The translations under genes were made by a program, and so were the position numbers. The notes under the pieces were generated by a model that did no database searches, had not been told where the DNA came from, and was given only the letters and a program-made list of their open reading frames with translations. Below are positions 18,229 through 26,734 of a stretch of DNA of 64,000 bases, in pieces (position 1 is the first letter of the stretch; the number at the start of each line of letters is the position of its first letter). Source of the DNA: Lysobacteraceae bacterium (lineage in GTDB: Bacteria; Pseudomonadota; Gammaproteobacteria; Xanthomonadales; Rhodanobacteraceae). The stretch is from positions 1 through 64,000 of the forward strand of contig SEHB01000009.1 of NCBI GenBank assembly GCA_004143945.1, read 5' to 3'.

Positions 18229-19203
18229 TCAGCGGATCTGGATCCGCACGCCCTGCGTGATCGCGACGCAGGCCGCGCGCAGGCACGCCTGCGAAAGGCG
18301 CGGCGGCGGGGGCGACGCGGGCTTGCGCGATCCGCGCACCGTCAACGCGACGCCGCCGAGCGTCAGCGCGCCACCAACGAGCGTCAGCGGACCCACCGTC
18401 TGGCCGAGCCAGGCCCACGCGATCAGGCTCGCGAGCAGCGGCTGCGCGTAGAGCATGCTCGACACGGTCGATGCGGGCGCACGCGACAGCGCCCAGTTCC
18501 AGAGCACGTAGCCGAACACGGTCGGCACGATCGCGAGGTACGCGGCACTCGCAACCTGCGGCAACGGCGCGAGCATGAGCTTCTCCGGCATGTGCAGGCC
18601 GAACGGCAGCAGGCCGAGCGTCGCCGCGAAGATGCTCGCGGTGGTGAAGCCGATCGGCGTCGTGCGCGCGAGCAGCGGCTTCTGCCAGACGAAGTACACG
18701 CTGGTCGCGAGCACCGCGACCAGCACCAGCAGCGCGAGCGGTTCGAAGCGCATCGCATGGCCGGTGCCGAACGTCACCAGCACGACGCCGACGAATGCGA
18801 CGCCGAGCCCGAGCGCCATGCCGGGCCGCAGTGGTTCACGCAGCCGCAACGCGGCGAGCAGCGCCGTCACGCCCGGCGCGAGCGCGATGATGACCGCGAC
18901 CGCCCCGACCGACACGCGCGTCATCGCATGCCCGAACGCGAGCTGGTAGAGGGTCATGCCGATCAGGGCGAGCAGCGCGACCGCGGGCCAGTCGCGCCGT
19001 GGCGGCAGGCGGATCCAGCCGAGCGCGACGGCGGGCGCGAGCACGAGCGAAGCGATGCCGAAGCGCAGCAACGCGAGCTCGGCCGGCGTGAATGCGCGCA
19101 ATCCGTGCGCGACAGCGGCGAATGCGGACGACCATGCGACGGTGGCGAGGGCCGCGCCCGCGAGCGGCAGCCACGGCGCGTCGCGCCATGCGGTGGCGTT
19201 CAT
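18229..19203 (-). CDS. EamA/DMT-family transporter
   Basis: 324 residues with about ten hydrophobic helices arranged as two EamA halves. The first is APWLPLAGAALATVAWSSAF onward and the second begins LALLVLVAVLATSVYFVWQ; RAPASTVSSMLYAQPLLA and the ending LVGGALTLGGVALTV are typical. Such proteins export amino acids, metabolites or drugs across the inner membrane. The last 30 residues are a soluble Pro/Arg-rich tail. The start ATG at 19203 overlaps the stop of a 65-codon ORF as ATGA, and the pair diverges from a LysR gene, the usual setting for a LysR-controlled exporter. Confidence 0.9.
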   Translation of the reverse strand: MNATAWRDAPWLPLAGAALATVAWSSAFAAVAHGLRAFTPAELALLRFGIASLVLAPAVALGWIRLPPRRDWPAVALLALIGMTLYQLAFGHAMTRVSVGAVAVIIALAPGVTALLAALRLREPLRPGMALGLGVAFVGVVLVTFGTGHAMRFEPLALLVLVAVLATSVYFVWQKPLLARTTPIGFTTASIFAATLGLLPFGLHMPEKLMLAPLPQVASAAYLAIVPTVFGYVLWNWALSRAPASTVSSMLYAQPLLASLIAWAWLGQTVGPLTLVGGALTLGGVALTVRGSRKPASPPPPRLSQACLRAACVAITQGVRIQIR

Positions 19204-19397
19204 CGGCGCACCCCCAGCCAGGCCGGCGATCGGGCGAGGCGGCCGGCGCCCGCGCGCGACGTGCGGATACCGGCACGCGCGGCCGGCACGCGCACGCGGA
19301 GGGTCTCGGCGAGCCGCGATGGCGTGACCGGCGGCGACACCGGATAACCCTGCAGGCCGAGCAGGCCCGCGAAGATGCTGTTCAATTCCTTCAACAT
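19200..19397 (-). CDS. Small ORF (65 aa) translationally coupled to the EamA transporter
   Basis: MLKELNSIFAGLLGLQGYP, then a Pro/Arg/Ala-rich tail. GAGAGG lies about 9 bases before the ATG, and its TGA overlaps the exporter's ATG (ATGA), so ribosomes could pass directly on. The amphipathic first 18 residues are gene-like; the rest is low complexity. It could be a true small protein or a leader ORF serving translation of the transporter. No family recognised. Confidence 0.6.
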   Translation of the reverse strand: MLKELNSIFAGLLGLQGYPVSPPVTPSRLAETLRVRVPAARAGIRTSRAGAGRLARSPAWLGVRR

Positions 19398-19451
19398 GGC
19401 TGGACCCTCTCCGTTTGCAGCACTTGCTGCTCGACACGAAGATTAGGCATC

Positions 19452-19469
19452 CTTCCGCGCAGCCGGAAG
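19452..19469. promoter_or_regulatory. Dyad between divergent LysR and exporter genes, candidate operator
   Basis: CTTCCG-CGCAGC-CGGAAG is a perfect 6-bp dyad with a 6-bp spacer in the 109-bp gap between the divergent starts at 19397 and 19507. LysR proteins bind such interrupted dyads between divergent genes, so this is the likely autoregulatory and activation site. The match to a generic T-N11-A motif is not evident. Confidence 0.4.
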
Positions 19470-19506
19470 CGACATCTTTGACAGCCTGCCTTGAGGTTTT
19501 TCGAAC

Positions 19507-20460
19507 ATGGATCGACCGCCGCTGAATGCGTTGCAGGTGTTCGTGACGGCCGCACGCGCCGGCAACATGACGCGCGCAGCCGAGCGCCTGCACCTGACCG
19601 TGAGCGCGCTGAGCCACCAGGTGCGGCTGCTCGAGAGCCGGCTCGGGCGCACCCTGTTCGTGCGCGGCCCGCGCGGGCTCAAGACCACGGCCGAAGGCGA
19701 ATCGCTGCTGCAGCGCGTCGGTCCGCACCTCGACGCGATCGACGCGGCATTGCAGCCGCTGCGCGTGCGGCGCGACTGCGTGCTCAGCATCAGCGCGCTG
19801 CCGACGCTGGCATCCAGCTGGCTGATGCCGCGGCTCGCGCGCTTCGTCGAGAGCCACCCCGACTACGAATTCAACCTCGACTCCTCGATCGCGCGCGTGG
19901 ACTTCGCCGACGGTCGCTTCGACGCGGGCCTGCGTTACGGACCCGGCACCTGGACCGGCCTGACCGCCGAATTGCTGTTCGAGGAATGGCTGACGCCGGT
20001 GGCGAGCCCGGCGTTGCTCGAAGGGCGCAAGCGGCCGCGCCTCGCGCAGCTCGGCGATTGGCCGCTGTTGAGCCCCGATGATCCCTGGCCGCAATGGTTC
20101 GAGCGGTTCGGCGGCACGCAACCGACGCGCTATGTGGCGACTTTCAGCGACACCGACACGCTGCAGCGCGCCACGCTCGAGGGCATGGGCATCTCGCTCG
20201 GCCGCGAAACGCTGATCCGGCCGCAGGTGCAGGCGGGTCGGCTCGTCGTGCTGTTCCCCGAACGCATGAAGGCGCGCTACGCGCACTACCTCGTCTATCC
20301 GGAGCGATCGCGCAACCACGCGGGCTTCCTCGCATTCCGCGACTGGCTGCATGCGGAGGCGAACGCATTCCGCGAAGGCAAGGACGTCGATTCGATGCGT
20401 GCGCAGGCGCGCGCGGGGCGCAACGACCGCGCCGCGCGGAGTCCGCGCAAGCGCGGATGA
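19507..20460 (+). CDS. LysR-family transcriptional regulator, GcvA-like
   Basis: 317 residues. The N-terminal winged helix is of the GcvA branch: LNALQVFVTAARAGNMTRAAERLHLTVSALSHQVRLLESRLG. The effector domain starts at about 95 (LSISALPTLASSWLMPRLARF) and contains the GcvA-type stretch DGRFDAGLRYGPGTW and the later GMGISLGRETLI. It probably regulates the divergent small ORF and EamA exporter. The last 25 residues are Arg-rich and dispensable-looking. GAGG lies upstream of the ATG. The effector cannot be read from sequence. Confidence 0.92.
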   Translation: MDRPPLNALQVFVTAARAGNMTRAAERLHLTVSALSHQVRLLESRLGRTLFVRGPRGLKTTAEGESLLQRVGPHLDAIDAALQPLRVRRDCVLSISALPTLASSWLMPRLARFVESHPDYEFNLDSSIARVDFADGRFDAGLRYGPGTWTGLTAELLFEEWLTPVASPALLEGRKRPRLAQLGDWPLLSPDDPWPQWFERFGGTQPTRYVATFSDTDTLQRATLEGMGISLGRETLIRPQVQAGRLVVLFPERMKARYAHYLVYPERSRNHAGFLAFRDWLHAEANAFREGKDVDSMRAQARAGRNDRAARSPRKRG

Positions 20461-20583
20461 CGCACTGCGCGGTCCGGCTCGTGGTCGACGCCGCGAAGGC
20501 CAATGGCGAAGGACGGAGCGCGCCGACTCGCGCGGCTGCGGCGCATCGGCCCGCGCGAAGACTGAGCCCGCGACGCGTGCAGA

Positions 20584-22308
20584 TCAGGCCGCGGCGCGCG
20601 CGCGGCGCTCGAGCCACCAGAGCATCGACGCCAGCGCGAGCCAGGCCAGCAGGAACGGCCAACGCGGCAGTCGCACCGGTGTCGCCGCGCGTGTCGACGC
20701 CGCCGCGCCGCCGACGAGGGCACGCGTCGCGCGCGCGGTTTCCGCTGCCGCGAGCGTGCGCGCATCGTCGACGCCACGCACATGGAACGGCCAGCGTCGC
20801 GCGCCGGCGAGCAGCTCGTGCCAACCGCGTTCGGTCGGGAAGTACGCGGCGCAGGCGCGCCCGTCCGGCATCGCGACCGGTACCAGCGCGACCGACGTGC
20901 GATCGGGCGCCTCGACGCGTGCAGCGCCGTCCATGCCGCAGATCAGCACACGCTCATCCACGCGCGCGCGGGTCGGAAGCGCGGGCTGCGCGCTCGCCTG
21001 CGCGCGTGCGAGCGTCGAGAACGTCGAAGCCCAGAGGCTCGCGTGGCGTGCCGGGTCGCCCGCGAGCACGAGGCGGAAACTGTCGGCGAGCCACCAAGCG
21101 CCGATGCGGCCATGGCCCTCGATGCGCCACGCCGCGAGCACGGATCCGTCGGCGGCGCGCAGCAGCGGCGTCGCATCGCGCGCGTCGACGCGGACCGGAG
21201 ACGGCGTCAGCTTCTGCGCATCGGCCGCGTCCATGCCGGCCAGCGCGACATTCGCGGTCGCCGCGACATGCTCGATGCCGAATCCGAGCGCCGCCCATTC
21301 GGCGACCGTCGTCGCGTCGGGCACGCCGGTCACGCGCAGCAGCAGGCCGAGGCCCGCCTCCAACGCGCCGCGCAATGCGGCCTTCTGCCCGGCATCGAGC
21401 AGCGCCCACGCGCGTTCGTCGACGACGACGAGATCGGTGGCGGCGAGCGCCGCGGGATCCAGTGCCGCCAGCCCGCCTTCCGTCAGCGCGATGCCGTCGC
21501 TGAGGCGGATGCGGCTGTCGAGTGCGAGGCCGGCGTCGCTCGCCCACCGACGCAGGTACTTGAGATCGGGATCGGGCGCGCCCGCAAGCACGTGCACGCG
21601 CAGCGGCACGCCGTCGCGCACGAACAGCGGCAGCTCGACGCGCTCGCGCTGCACGCCGGCTGCATCGACGACACGCAACGCGAACAGCAGGCGTCCCTGC
21701 GCGCGCGCCTGCGCCGCGAGCGCGAAACGGCCGTCGCTGCCGGGTGTCGCCGACGCGATGACTTCGCCGGCGGGATCGAGCAGTTCGACGCGGCTGCCGT
21801 CGATGCGCGCGACGCGACCCGCAAGCAGCCAGCGCGCACCGGTCGCGACGCGCTGCGGGGCCTCGAGTTCGACCAGCCCCGCGGGCAACGGCGCCTCATC
21901 GAACGCGACCACGCGTCCACGCGCGGCGTCGCGATCGCGCGCGGGCAAGCCGCCGCCGACGACATGCAGGCGGCGCGCATCGGGATGGCGGCGCAATGCG
22001 CTCGCGAGATCGGGCACGCGTTCGATCGCACGCGCTGCCTGCGCACCCGGCAGCGCGACGACGCGCGCCGCGCGCGATGGCGTGCCACCCGGCGCTGCCT
22101 CCGCGGAAGGCGTCAGCACGACGAGCGTCGCGGCGTCGAGCGGTTCGTCGTGCATGGGCGGGAACAGGCCGAGCGCGAGTGCGACACCGACGAGGACCTG
22201 CAGCACGGGGCGCGCGATCCGGTGCGCGCGGCCGTCGCGCAGGCTGCGCACGATCCCCGCGAGCACCGCGAACCCAAGCAGCAGGAGGGTCACGAGGGAA
22301 AGGCTCAT
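20584..22308 (-). CDS. Membrane-anchored protein ending the MoxR operon
   Basis: 574 residues. Two N-terminal hydrophobic segments (LVTLLLLGFAVLAGIV and VLQVLVGVALALGLF) and one C-terminal (PFLLAWLALASMLWWL) frame a large periplasmic part. That part contains an Ig-like stretch (RVELLDPAGEVIASATPGSDGRFALAA) resembling a carboxypeptidase-regulatory fold and a segment (DLVVVDERAWALLDAGQKAALRGALEAG) like the GATase-1-like domains of Bat proteins. Its ATG overlaps the previous stop (ATGA at 22308-22305). Last gene of the operon and co-produced with the DUF58/BatA proteins; the molecular role is unknown. Confidence 0.8.
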   Translation of the reverse strand: MSLSLVTLLLLGFAVLAGIVRSLRDGRAHRIARPVLQVLVGVALALGLFPPMHDEPLDAATLVVLTPSAEAAPGGTPSRAARVVALPGAQAARAIERVPDLASALRRHPDARRLHVVGGGLPARDRDAARGRVVAFDEAPLPAGLVELEAPQRVATGARWLLAGRVARIDGSRVELLDPAGEVIASATPGSDGRFALAAQARAQGRLLFALRVVDAAGVQRERVELPLFVRDGVPLRVHVLAGAPDPDLKYLRRWASDAGLALDSRIRLSDGIALTEGGLAALDPAALAATDLVVVDERAWALLDAGQKAALRGALEAGLGLLLRVTGVPDATTVAEWAALGFGIEHVAATANVALAGMDAADAQKLTPSPVRVDARDATPLLRAADGSVLAAWRIEGHGRIGAWWLADSFRLVLAGDPARHASLWASTFSTLARAQASAQPALPTRARVDERVLICGMDGAARVEAPDRTSVALVPVAMPDGRACAAYFPTERGWHELLAGARRWPFHVRGVDDARTLAAAETARATRALVGGAAASTRAATPVRLPRWPFLLAWLALASMLWWLERRARAAA

Positions 22309-24434
22309 CGGTCGCCGCCCGCATCATGCAGCGCGTCGAGGTAAGTGCGCCCCGCTGCGTCGGGCACCACGCGCGCCGCGCTCTGCGCGGGCAGCGGCGG
22401 CAACGCACGCCAGAGCAGTCCGCGCACTTGCGCGCTGCAGTTCGCGCAGGCGGGATCGCGGCGTGCCGCGTCGATCGCGGCGATCAGGCCGAGCGCATCC
22501 GGCAACTTCGCGCGGTTCGCGGCGATCCAGCGCAGGGATTCCTCCCAGTCCGGCACCTCGCCTGCATCGAGCGACTGCCACAGCGCGCGCAGTGGTGCCG
22601 CCTCCGCTGGTGCGCGCGGCAAGGTCCCGGCGCGGTCGGGCACGCCCTCGCGGTCGCCGCCGAGGCGGCGCGATTCGTCCGGCGCGGGCAATTCGAGGCC
22701 GACGCGCGCGAGATAGATGCGCGTGGACTGCTGCACGCGCTTGATCAGGTCGAGCGCGCGGTATTCGTAGGGCAGTGCGAGGTGCGGTTCGCCCTGGCGC
22801 AGGTGCAGTTCCGACTGCCACATCTCGGCCAGTGCCGCGCGCAGCGTCTCCTTCGTCTCCGGATCGAGCAGGGTCGCGGCCTCGGCGATGTCGTGCACGT
22901 GGCCGTACTCGGCGACGACGTCGGCCGCATCGCCGAAGCGGCCCGGAGCGGGCGCGTCGTGGCCGTGCGCGTCGACCGGCGCTTGCGCGCCGTCGTGCGC
23001 CTCTCCTTGCGCATGCGTGTCGCCCGCAGGTGGTTGCGGCGTCTCGGTCTCCTCGCCGAGGAACTGGCCGTAGCGCAGCCGCAGCACGCGCTGGTCGACG
23101 CCGAGCGCATCGGAACGCGCGAGAAAGCGATCGGGCGCTGGGCGCGGCTGTTCCGCGAGCAGCGCCTCGGTGTCGATGATGATCTGGCGCTGGCTGCGGA
23201 AGTACGCGGGCAGCACGTGCTGCACGACGCCTTCGAGGCCCGCGCCGTCGCCGGCGGCTTCGGCCGGCCAGCGCAGGATGAAGCTCGGGCTGCGCGTCGT
23301 GTTCGGCTCGGGCTCGCGGTTGTCGGCGACGCGTAGCCGCACGATCACGTCGTCGCCGGCCGCGATGCCGAGCGTCCCGAGATCGAGCGAGTGGCGGTAG
23401 CGTTGCTGGCGCCTGCCGTCGACCTCCTCGATCGCAGGCGCGATGTCCCGTTCGCTGAACGTCACGTTCTCGCCGCCGCCCCGTGCGAGCGTCAACGACA
23501 GCATCGGGTCGGCGAGCGCGTGGTCGTCGTCCGCTTCGAACTCGAGTTCCCAGCGCTGCTGTCCCGGCTCGACGAGGGTGAGGCTGCGTTCCGGGCGGAT
23601 CACGCGTACTTCGGGCGCGCGGTCCGCGATCGCATCGAGCCGGTGCAGGCGATCGTCCTCGGGCGGCGGCGCGCCTTCGAGCGTGATGCGGTAGAGCGCG
23701 GACGCCTCGAGGCGCCGTTGTGCGCGCCAGGCCTCTCCGTCGCGTTCGAGCGGCACGCGTTCGCCATCATGGAACGCAAGGCTCGCCGAGGACGGTTGCG
23801 GATCGAAGCGCAGCCGCCAGTGCAGTTGCGACCCTTCGGGCGCCTTCGCATCGAGCGTGCCCTCGCGCCGCGCAGGCAGGCGCGTGTACGCCGGCGGTTC
23901 GATCGCGAGTTCGGCCTGCACGATGCGCGTCGCCAGCGCGCGCGACGCCGTCGCCGCGGCGGCTGGACCGTTCGCGTCGACCGGCTTGCGCGTGGGCCAC
24001 GCGATGCCGATCGCGAGCAGCGCAAACGCGAGCGCGGCCGCGAGGCCGACCGCTCGTCGCGGCCAGGCTTCGCGCAGGTCCGGCGTCGCGCGCGCGAGGC
24101 GCGTCGCGAGGCGCGCGCGCTGCAGGGGCTCGAGGCCCTTCAGCGCCGAAGGCTCGCGCAGCAGCAACGCGGCGCTGTCTTCCAACCGCGGCAGCGCGGC
24201 GTCGAGCGCGCGCGCGAGCCAGCGCGCGTCGAGTCGACGGACTGCGCGCGAGGCAACCCATGCAGCGATCGCAATGCCGGCGATCGCGAGCACGCCGGCG
24301 GCGGCGATCGACGCGCGCATCGCGCAGACCGCCACGATCGCCGCGAGGGGCGGCAGCGCGCACGCGAGCACGATCGCGACTCGCCGCCGCAGCGCGCGCC
24401 GATGCAGGCTCGCGAGTCGGGGCTCGCGGCTCAT
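22305..24434 (-). CDS. DUF4175-like large membrane protein of the MoxR operon
   Basis: 709 residues. Helices at about 20-60 (AIVLACALPPLAAIVAVCA; GVLAIAGIAIAAWVAS) and about 140-158 (AVGLAAALAFALLAIGIAW) lead into a long extracytoplasmic part with Ig-like strands (QAELAIEPPAYTRLPARREG), as in DUF4175-type proteins of proteobacterial MoxR operons. A His/Asp-rich loop (DAHGHDAPAPG) and a later helical region with four cysteines in total follow. The start MSREPRLASLHRRALRR at 24434 overlaps the preceding stop (ATGA). Probably a periplasm-facing scaffold; the exact function is unproven. Confidence 0.78.
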   Translation of the reverse strand: MSREPRLASLHRRALRRRVAIVLACALPPLAAIVAVCAMRASIAAAGVLAIAGIAIAAWVASRAVRRLDARWLARALDAALPRLEDSAALLLREPSALKGLEPLQRARLATRLARATPDLREAWPRRAVGLAAALAFALLAIGIAWPTRKPVDANGPAAAATASRALATRIVQAELAIEPPAYTRLPARREGTLDAKAPEGSQLHWRLRFDPQPSSASLAFHDGERVPLERDGEAWRAQRRLEASALYRITLEGAPPPEDDRLHRLDAIADRAPEVRVIRPERSLTLVEPGQQRWELEFEADDDHALADPMLSLTLARGGGENVTFSERDIAPAIEEVDGRRQQRYRHSLDLGTLGIAAGDDVIVRLRVADNREPEPNTTRSPSFILRWPAEAAGDGAGLEGVVQHVLPAYFRSQRQIIIDTEALLAEQPRPAPDRFLARSDALGVDQRVLRLRYGQFLGEETETPQPPAGDTHAQGEAHDGAQAPVDAHGHDAPAPGRFGDAADVVAEYGHVHDIAEAATLLDPETKETLRAALAEMWQSELHLRQGEPHLALPYEYRALDLIKRVQQSTRIYLARVGLELPAPDESRRLGGDREGVPDRAGTLPRAPAEAAPLRALWQSLDAGEVPDWEESLRWIAANRAKLPDALGLIAAIDAARRDPACANCSAQVRGLLWRALPPLPAQSAARVVPDAAGRTYLDALHDAGGDR

Positions 24435-25603
24435 GCGTCGCGCCCGGTTCGCTGCGCCGTCGCGACGAGGCGTTCGACGACGAACAGTGCCGCCACGAGC
24501 AAGGCGAGCCAGGCATCGAGCGGGCGTGCCCCGGACCACATCGTGCCGTTCCGGCGTGGTGCCGCCGCGTCCTGCGCGAGCGGTGGCACCGCATCGGCCG
24601 GCGCGCGGTCGGGTGGCGCGATCACGCCTTCGAAAGCGGCCAGCAGGCGCATCGGGAAGTCCGCTTCGAGCAACAGCGGCAATGCTTCCGGCACCAGCGC
24701 GCCGGGCATAGCGATCACGCGCCCTTGCCCGACCGCAAGGCTGCGCGCGAGCACGCGCGCCTGCGCGTCGCGCCAGAGCACGTCGCCGCGCGGATCGTCC
24801 TGTTCGATGCGCAAGGCCGTGCCGCCACGCGCGATCCAGTCGTCGACCGCGGCGGGCGCCTGTGCGGACAGCCACGCGAGCCAGCGCGTGCCTTCCGCGA
24901 TCGGCACGTCCGTCGTGGCCTCCTCGAGCAGGTAGCGGCCGGGTTCGCGCTGGTTCCACGCCGCGACTGCGGCGCGCAGCCAGCGCGGCGTCGCAGTGTC
25001 GGCCGCATCGTGACGCAGCGCGATGCGGATCGGCGCGCGCGCGGGCGCGTCGCCGACCGGCGAACGGCCATCGACGATGCGCCAGTCGACCGCGTGCGCG
25101 AGTCGCACGCGCTCGCCATCGAGTCCACCGAGCTCGCGCGGGACCACCACGCGCAACGTCGCTCCGGCCGCAAGGCCTTCATCGGCTTCACGCAACAGGC
25201 TCGCAACCGGAACCGCGCCGGTCGGCATCGGCTCGTGCAGCAACGGGAAACCGGGCGCGAGCCAGTGCACCTGTGCACCGTCGCCGCCGATCGCGGCCTG
25301 CGCGGCCGCTCGCTCGACCCCGGGCGCGACGAACACACGCGGCTGCGACGCGGGCGCGATCGCCTTCCATACCGGCTCGGCGAGCAGCACGACCAGCAGC
25401 GTCACCAGCAGCACGCGCAGCAGCAGCAGCCAGGGACGTTCGACGCGGATGCGCCGACGCGGCGGCACGCGCGCGGAGATCCAGCGCAGCGCCGCGAACT
25501 GGACCGCATGCAGTTCCACGCGCCGCACCAGGTGCAGCAGGATCGGGAGCGCGACCGCGGCCAGCGCGAACAGCGCAGCGGGAACCAGCAGCGCGACGTT
25601 CAT
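24431..25603 (-). CDS. BatA-type (aerotolerance N-terminal domain) membrane protein
   Basis: 390 residues. The N-terminus LFALAAVALPILLHLVRRVELHAVQFAALRWI is the BatA/aerotolerance pattern (a helix ending in LLHLxxRR followed by F-x-AL-x-W), with a second helix LLLLRVLLVTLLVVLLAEPVW. A soluble part of about 300 residues follows, then a C-terminal helix (AWLALLVAALFVVERLV). There is no VWA MIDAS in this protein. The start ATG at 25603 overlaps the DUF58 stop as ATGA. BatA-like proteins sit with MoxR and DUF58 in envelope stress or complex-assembly operons. Confidence 0.85.
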   Translation of the reverse strand: MNVALLVPAALFALAAVALPILLHLVRRVELHAVQFAALRWISARVPPRRRIRVERPWLLLLRVLLVTLLVVLLAEPVWKAIAPASQPRVFVAPGVERAAAQAAIGGDGAQVHWLAPGFPLLHEPMPTGAVPVASLLREADEGLAAGATLRVVVPRELGGLDGERVRLAHAVDWRIVDGRSPVGDAPARAPIRIALRHDAADTATPRWLRAAVAAWNQREPGRYLLEEATTDVPIAEGTRWLAWLSAQAPAAVDDWIARGGTALRIEQDDPRGDVLWRDAQARVLARSLAVGQGRVIAMPGALVPEALPLLLEADFPMRLLAAFEGVIAPPDRAPADAVPPLAQDAAAPRRNGTMWSGARPLDAWLALLVAALFVVERLVATAQRTGRDA

Positions 25604-26526
25604 CGCGCGGCCCGCGTCGACGCGCCCGGGGGTGCCGCCGACGCTGCGCCGCGGGCGCCGAACAGGCGTTGCAGCGGCGCGTCGAGCGGCTCGTCGAGCA
25701 GGTGCTCGACGTGGCGGATGCCGGCCGCGCCGAAGCGCCGTGCGAGCGCGACGCGCATCGCCTCGAAGCGCGCGAGGAAGTCGTCGCGCACGGCGGCGGC
25801 TTCGACACGCTTCTCCGATCCCGACTCCGGGTCGATGAAGCGATGGCCGCCCGTGAACGGGAAGTCGCGTTCGTCGGCGCCGAGCAGTTGCACGCTGGCG
25901 ACGTCGCGGCGCGCACGCGCGAAGCGATCGACGAGGTCGATCGCGGCCTCGTCGAAGAAGTCGGACGCGCACACGAGCAGCGACGCAGGCGCGATGCGCT
26001 CCCACAGCACGCGCATCGCGTGTTCGGCTGGCCAGTTGCCCGCTGCGCTGCAGCGCCCGAGCTCGAGCAGGCAACGATCGCGCTGGCGTGCGCCGGTTGC
26101 CGCGGGGATCACGCGCGGGAACCCGCCGCCGACGATCACGAGGCCGAAACGGTCGCCCTGTCGCAGCGCGAGTTCGACGACGCAGGCCGCGAGCGAGCGA
26201 GCGGCGTCGAGCTTGGACCAGCCTGGCCGCGCAAGGTCGGACTGGCGCATCGACGCGGTCGCATCGACGAGGATCCATGCGACCAGCGGACTGTCGCGTT
26301 CGGCCTCGCGCACGAAGTAGCGATCCGAGCGCGCGAACAGCTTCCAGTCGATGCGACGCGGCTCGTCGCCGGGCTCGTAGGCGCGGTACTGCGCGAACTC
26401 GAGCCCGGCGCCCCGACTGCGGCTCGAATGCTGCCCGAGCCCGTCGCCCGCGGCCGCATGGCGCACCGCGAGTCGCAGGTCGCGCAACCGCGCGCGCACG
26501 TCGGGCGGGATCAGGTCGGCTGCCAC
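25600..26526 (-). CDS. DUF58 (von Willebrand-like) protein
   Basis: 308 residues from a GTG at 26526 (VAADLIPPDVRARLRDLRLAV). The DUF58 signature YRAYEPGDEPRRIDWKLFARSD is present, followed by the VWA-like core WILVDATASMRQSD, whose MIDAS reads DATAS rather than the usual DxSxS. DUF58 proteins are partners of MoxR AAA+ ATPases, probably as substrate adaptors. GAGG lies only a few bases before the GTG, so the start is not certain; an ATG at 26646 would add 40 codons, part of them inside a repeat element. The stop overlaps the BatA start. Confidence 0.87.
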   Translation of the reverse strand: MAADLIPPDVRARLRDLRLAVRHAAAGDGLGQHSSRSRGAGLEFAQYRAYEPGDEPRRIDWKLFARSDRYFVREAERDSPLVAWILVDATASMRQSDLARPGWSKLDAARSLAACVVELALRQGDRFGLVIVGGGFPRVIPAATGARQRDRCLLELGRCSAAGNWPAEHAMRVLWERIAPASLLVCASDFFDEAAIDLVDRFARARRDVASVQLLGADERDFPFTGGHRFIDPESGSEKRVEAAAVRDDFLARFEAMRVALARRFGAAGIRHVEHLLDEPLDAPLQRLFGARGAASAAPPGASTRAAR

Positions 26527-26558
26527 TTCCTCGCTACCTTGCCGGGACGAAACCGGAG

Positions 26559-26716
26559 CTTGAAGCACGGGGCACGCCGTGGACACGGAGATCGCGTCCC
26601 CTGCTCCGATCGCGGCACGAGGACGCAGGCCAACGATGCGGCGCACGTGGAACCAGGCGCTCGAAGGGGACGTTGCCCTTTTCCGCGCGTGCTCGGTGTG
26701 CTCCGTGTTTCATGCT
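26559..26716. repeat. Inverted pair of the GAAACACGGGG repeat between moxR and DUF58
   Basis: CTTGAAGCACGGGGCAC on the left faces GTGCTCCGTGTTTCAT on the right, i.e. ATGAAACACGGAGCAC read backwards; 13 of 16 bases agree. The two lie about 120 bp apart and fill the gap inside the operon, with no gene of their own. Confidence 0.7.
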
Positions 26717-26734
26717 GTGCCTCCGATCGCCCGG

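Noticed and set aside
16859-18418. Minus-strand ORF with 20-residue repeats GFSPEPFDPIAART
   Set aside because: It is the 60-bp DNA repeat read in frame, continuing antisense through dinB; no start signal or family.
19478-19483. TTGACA as a -35 box for the LysR gene
   Set aside because: A -10 at normal spacing would place the transcript start beyond the ATG.
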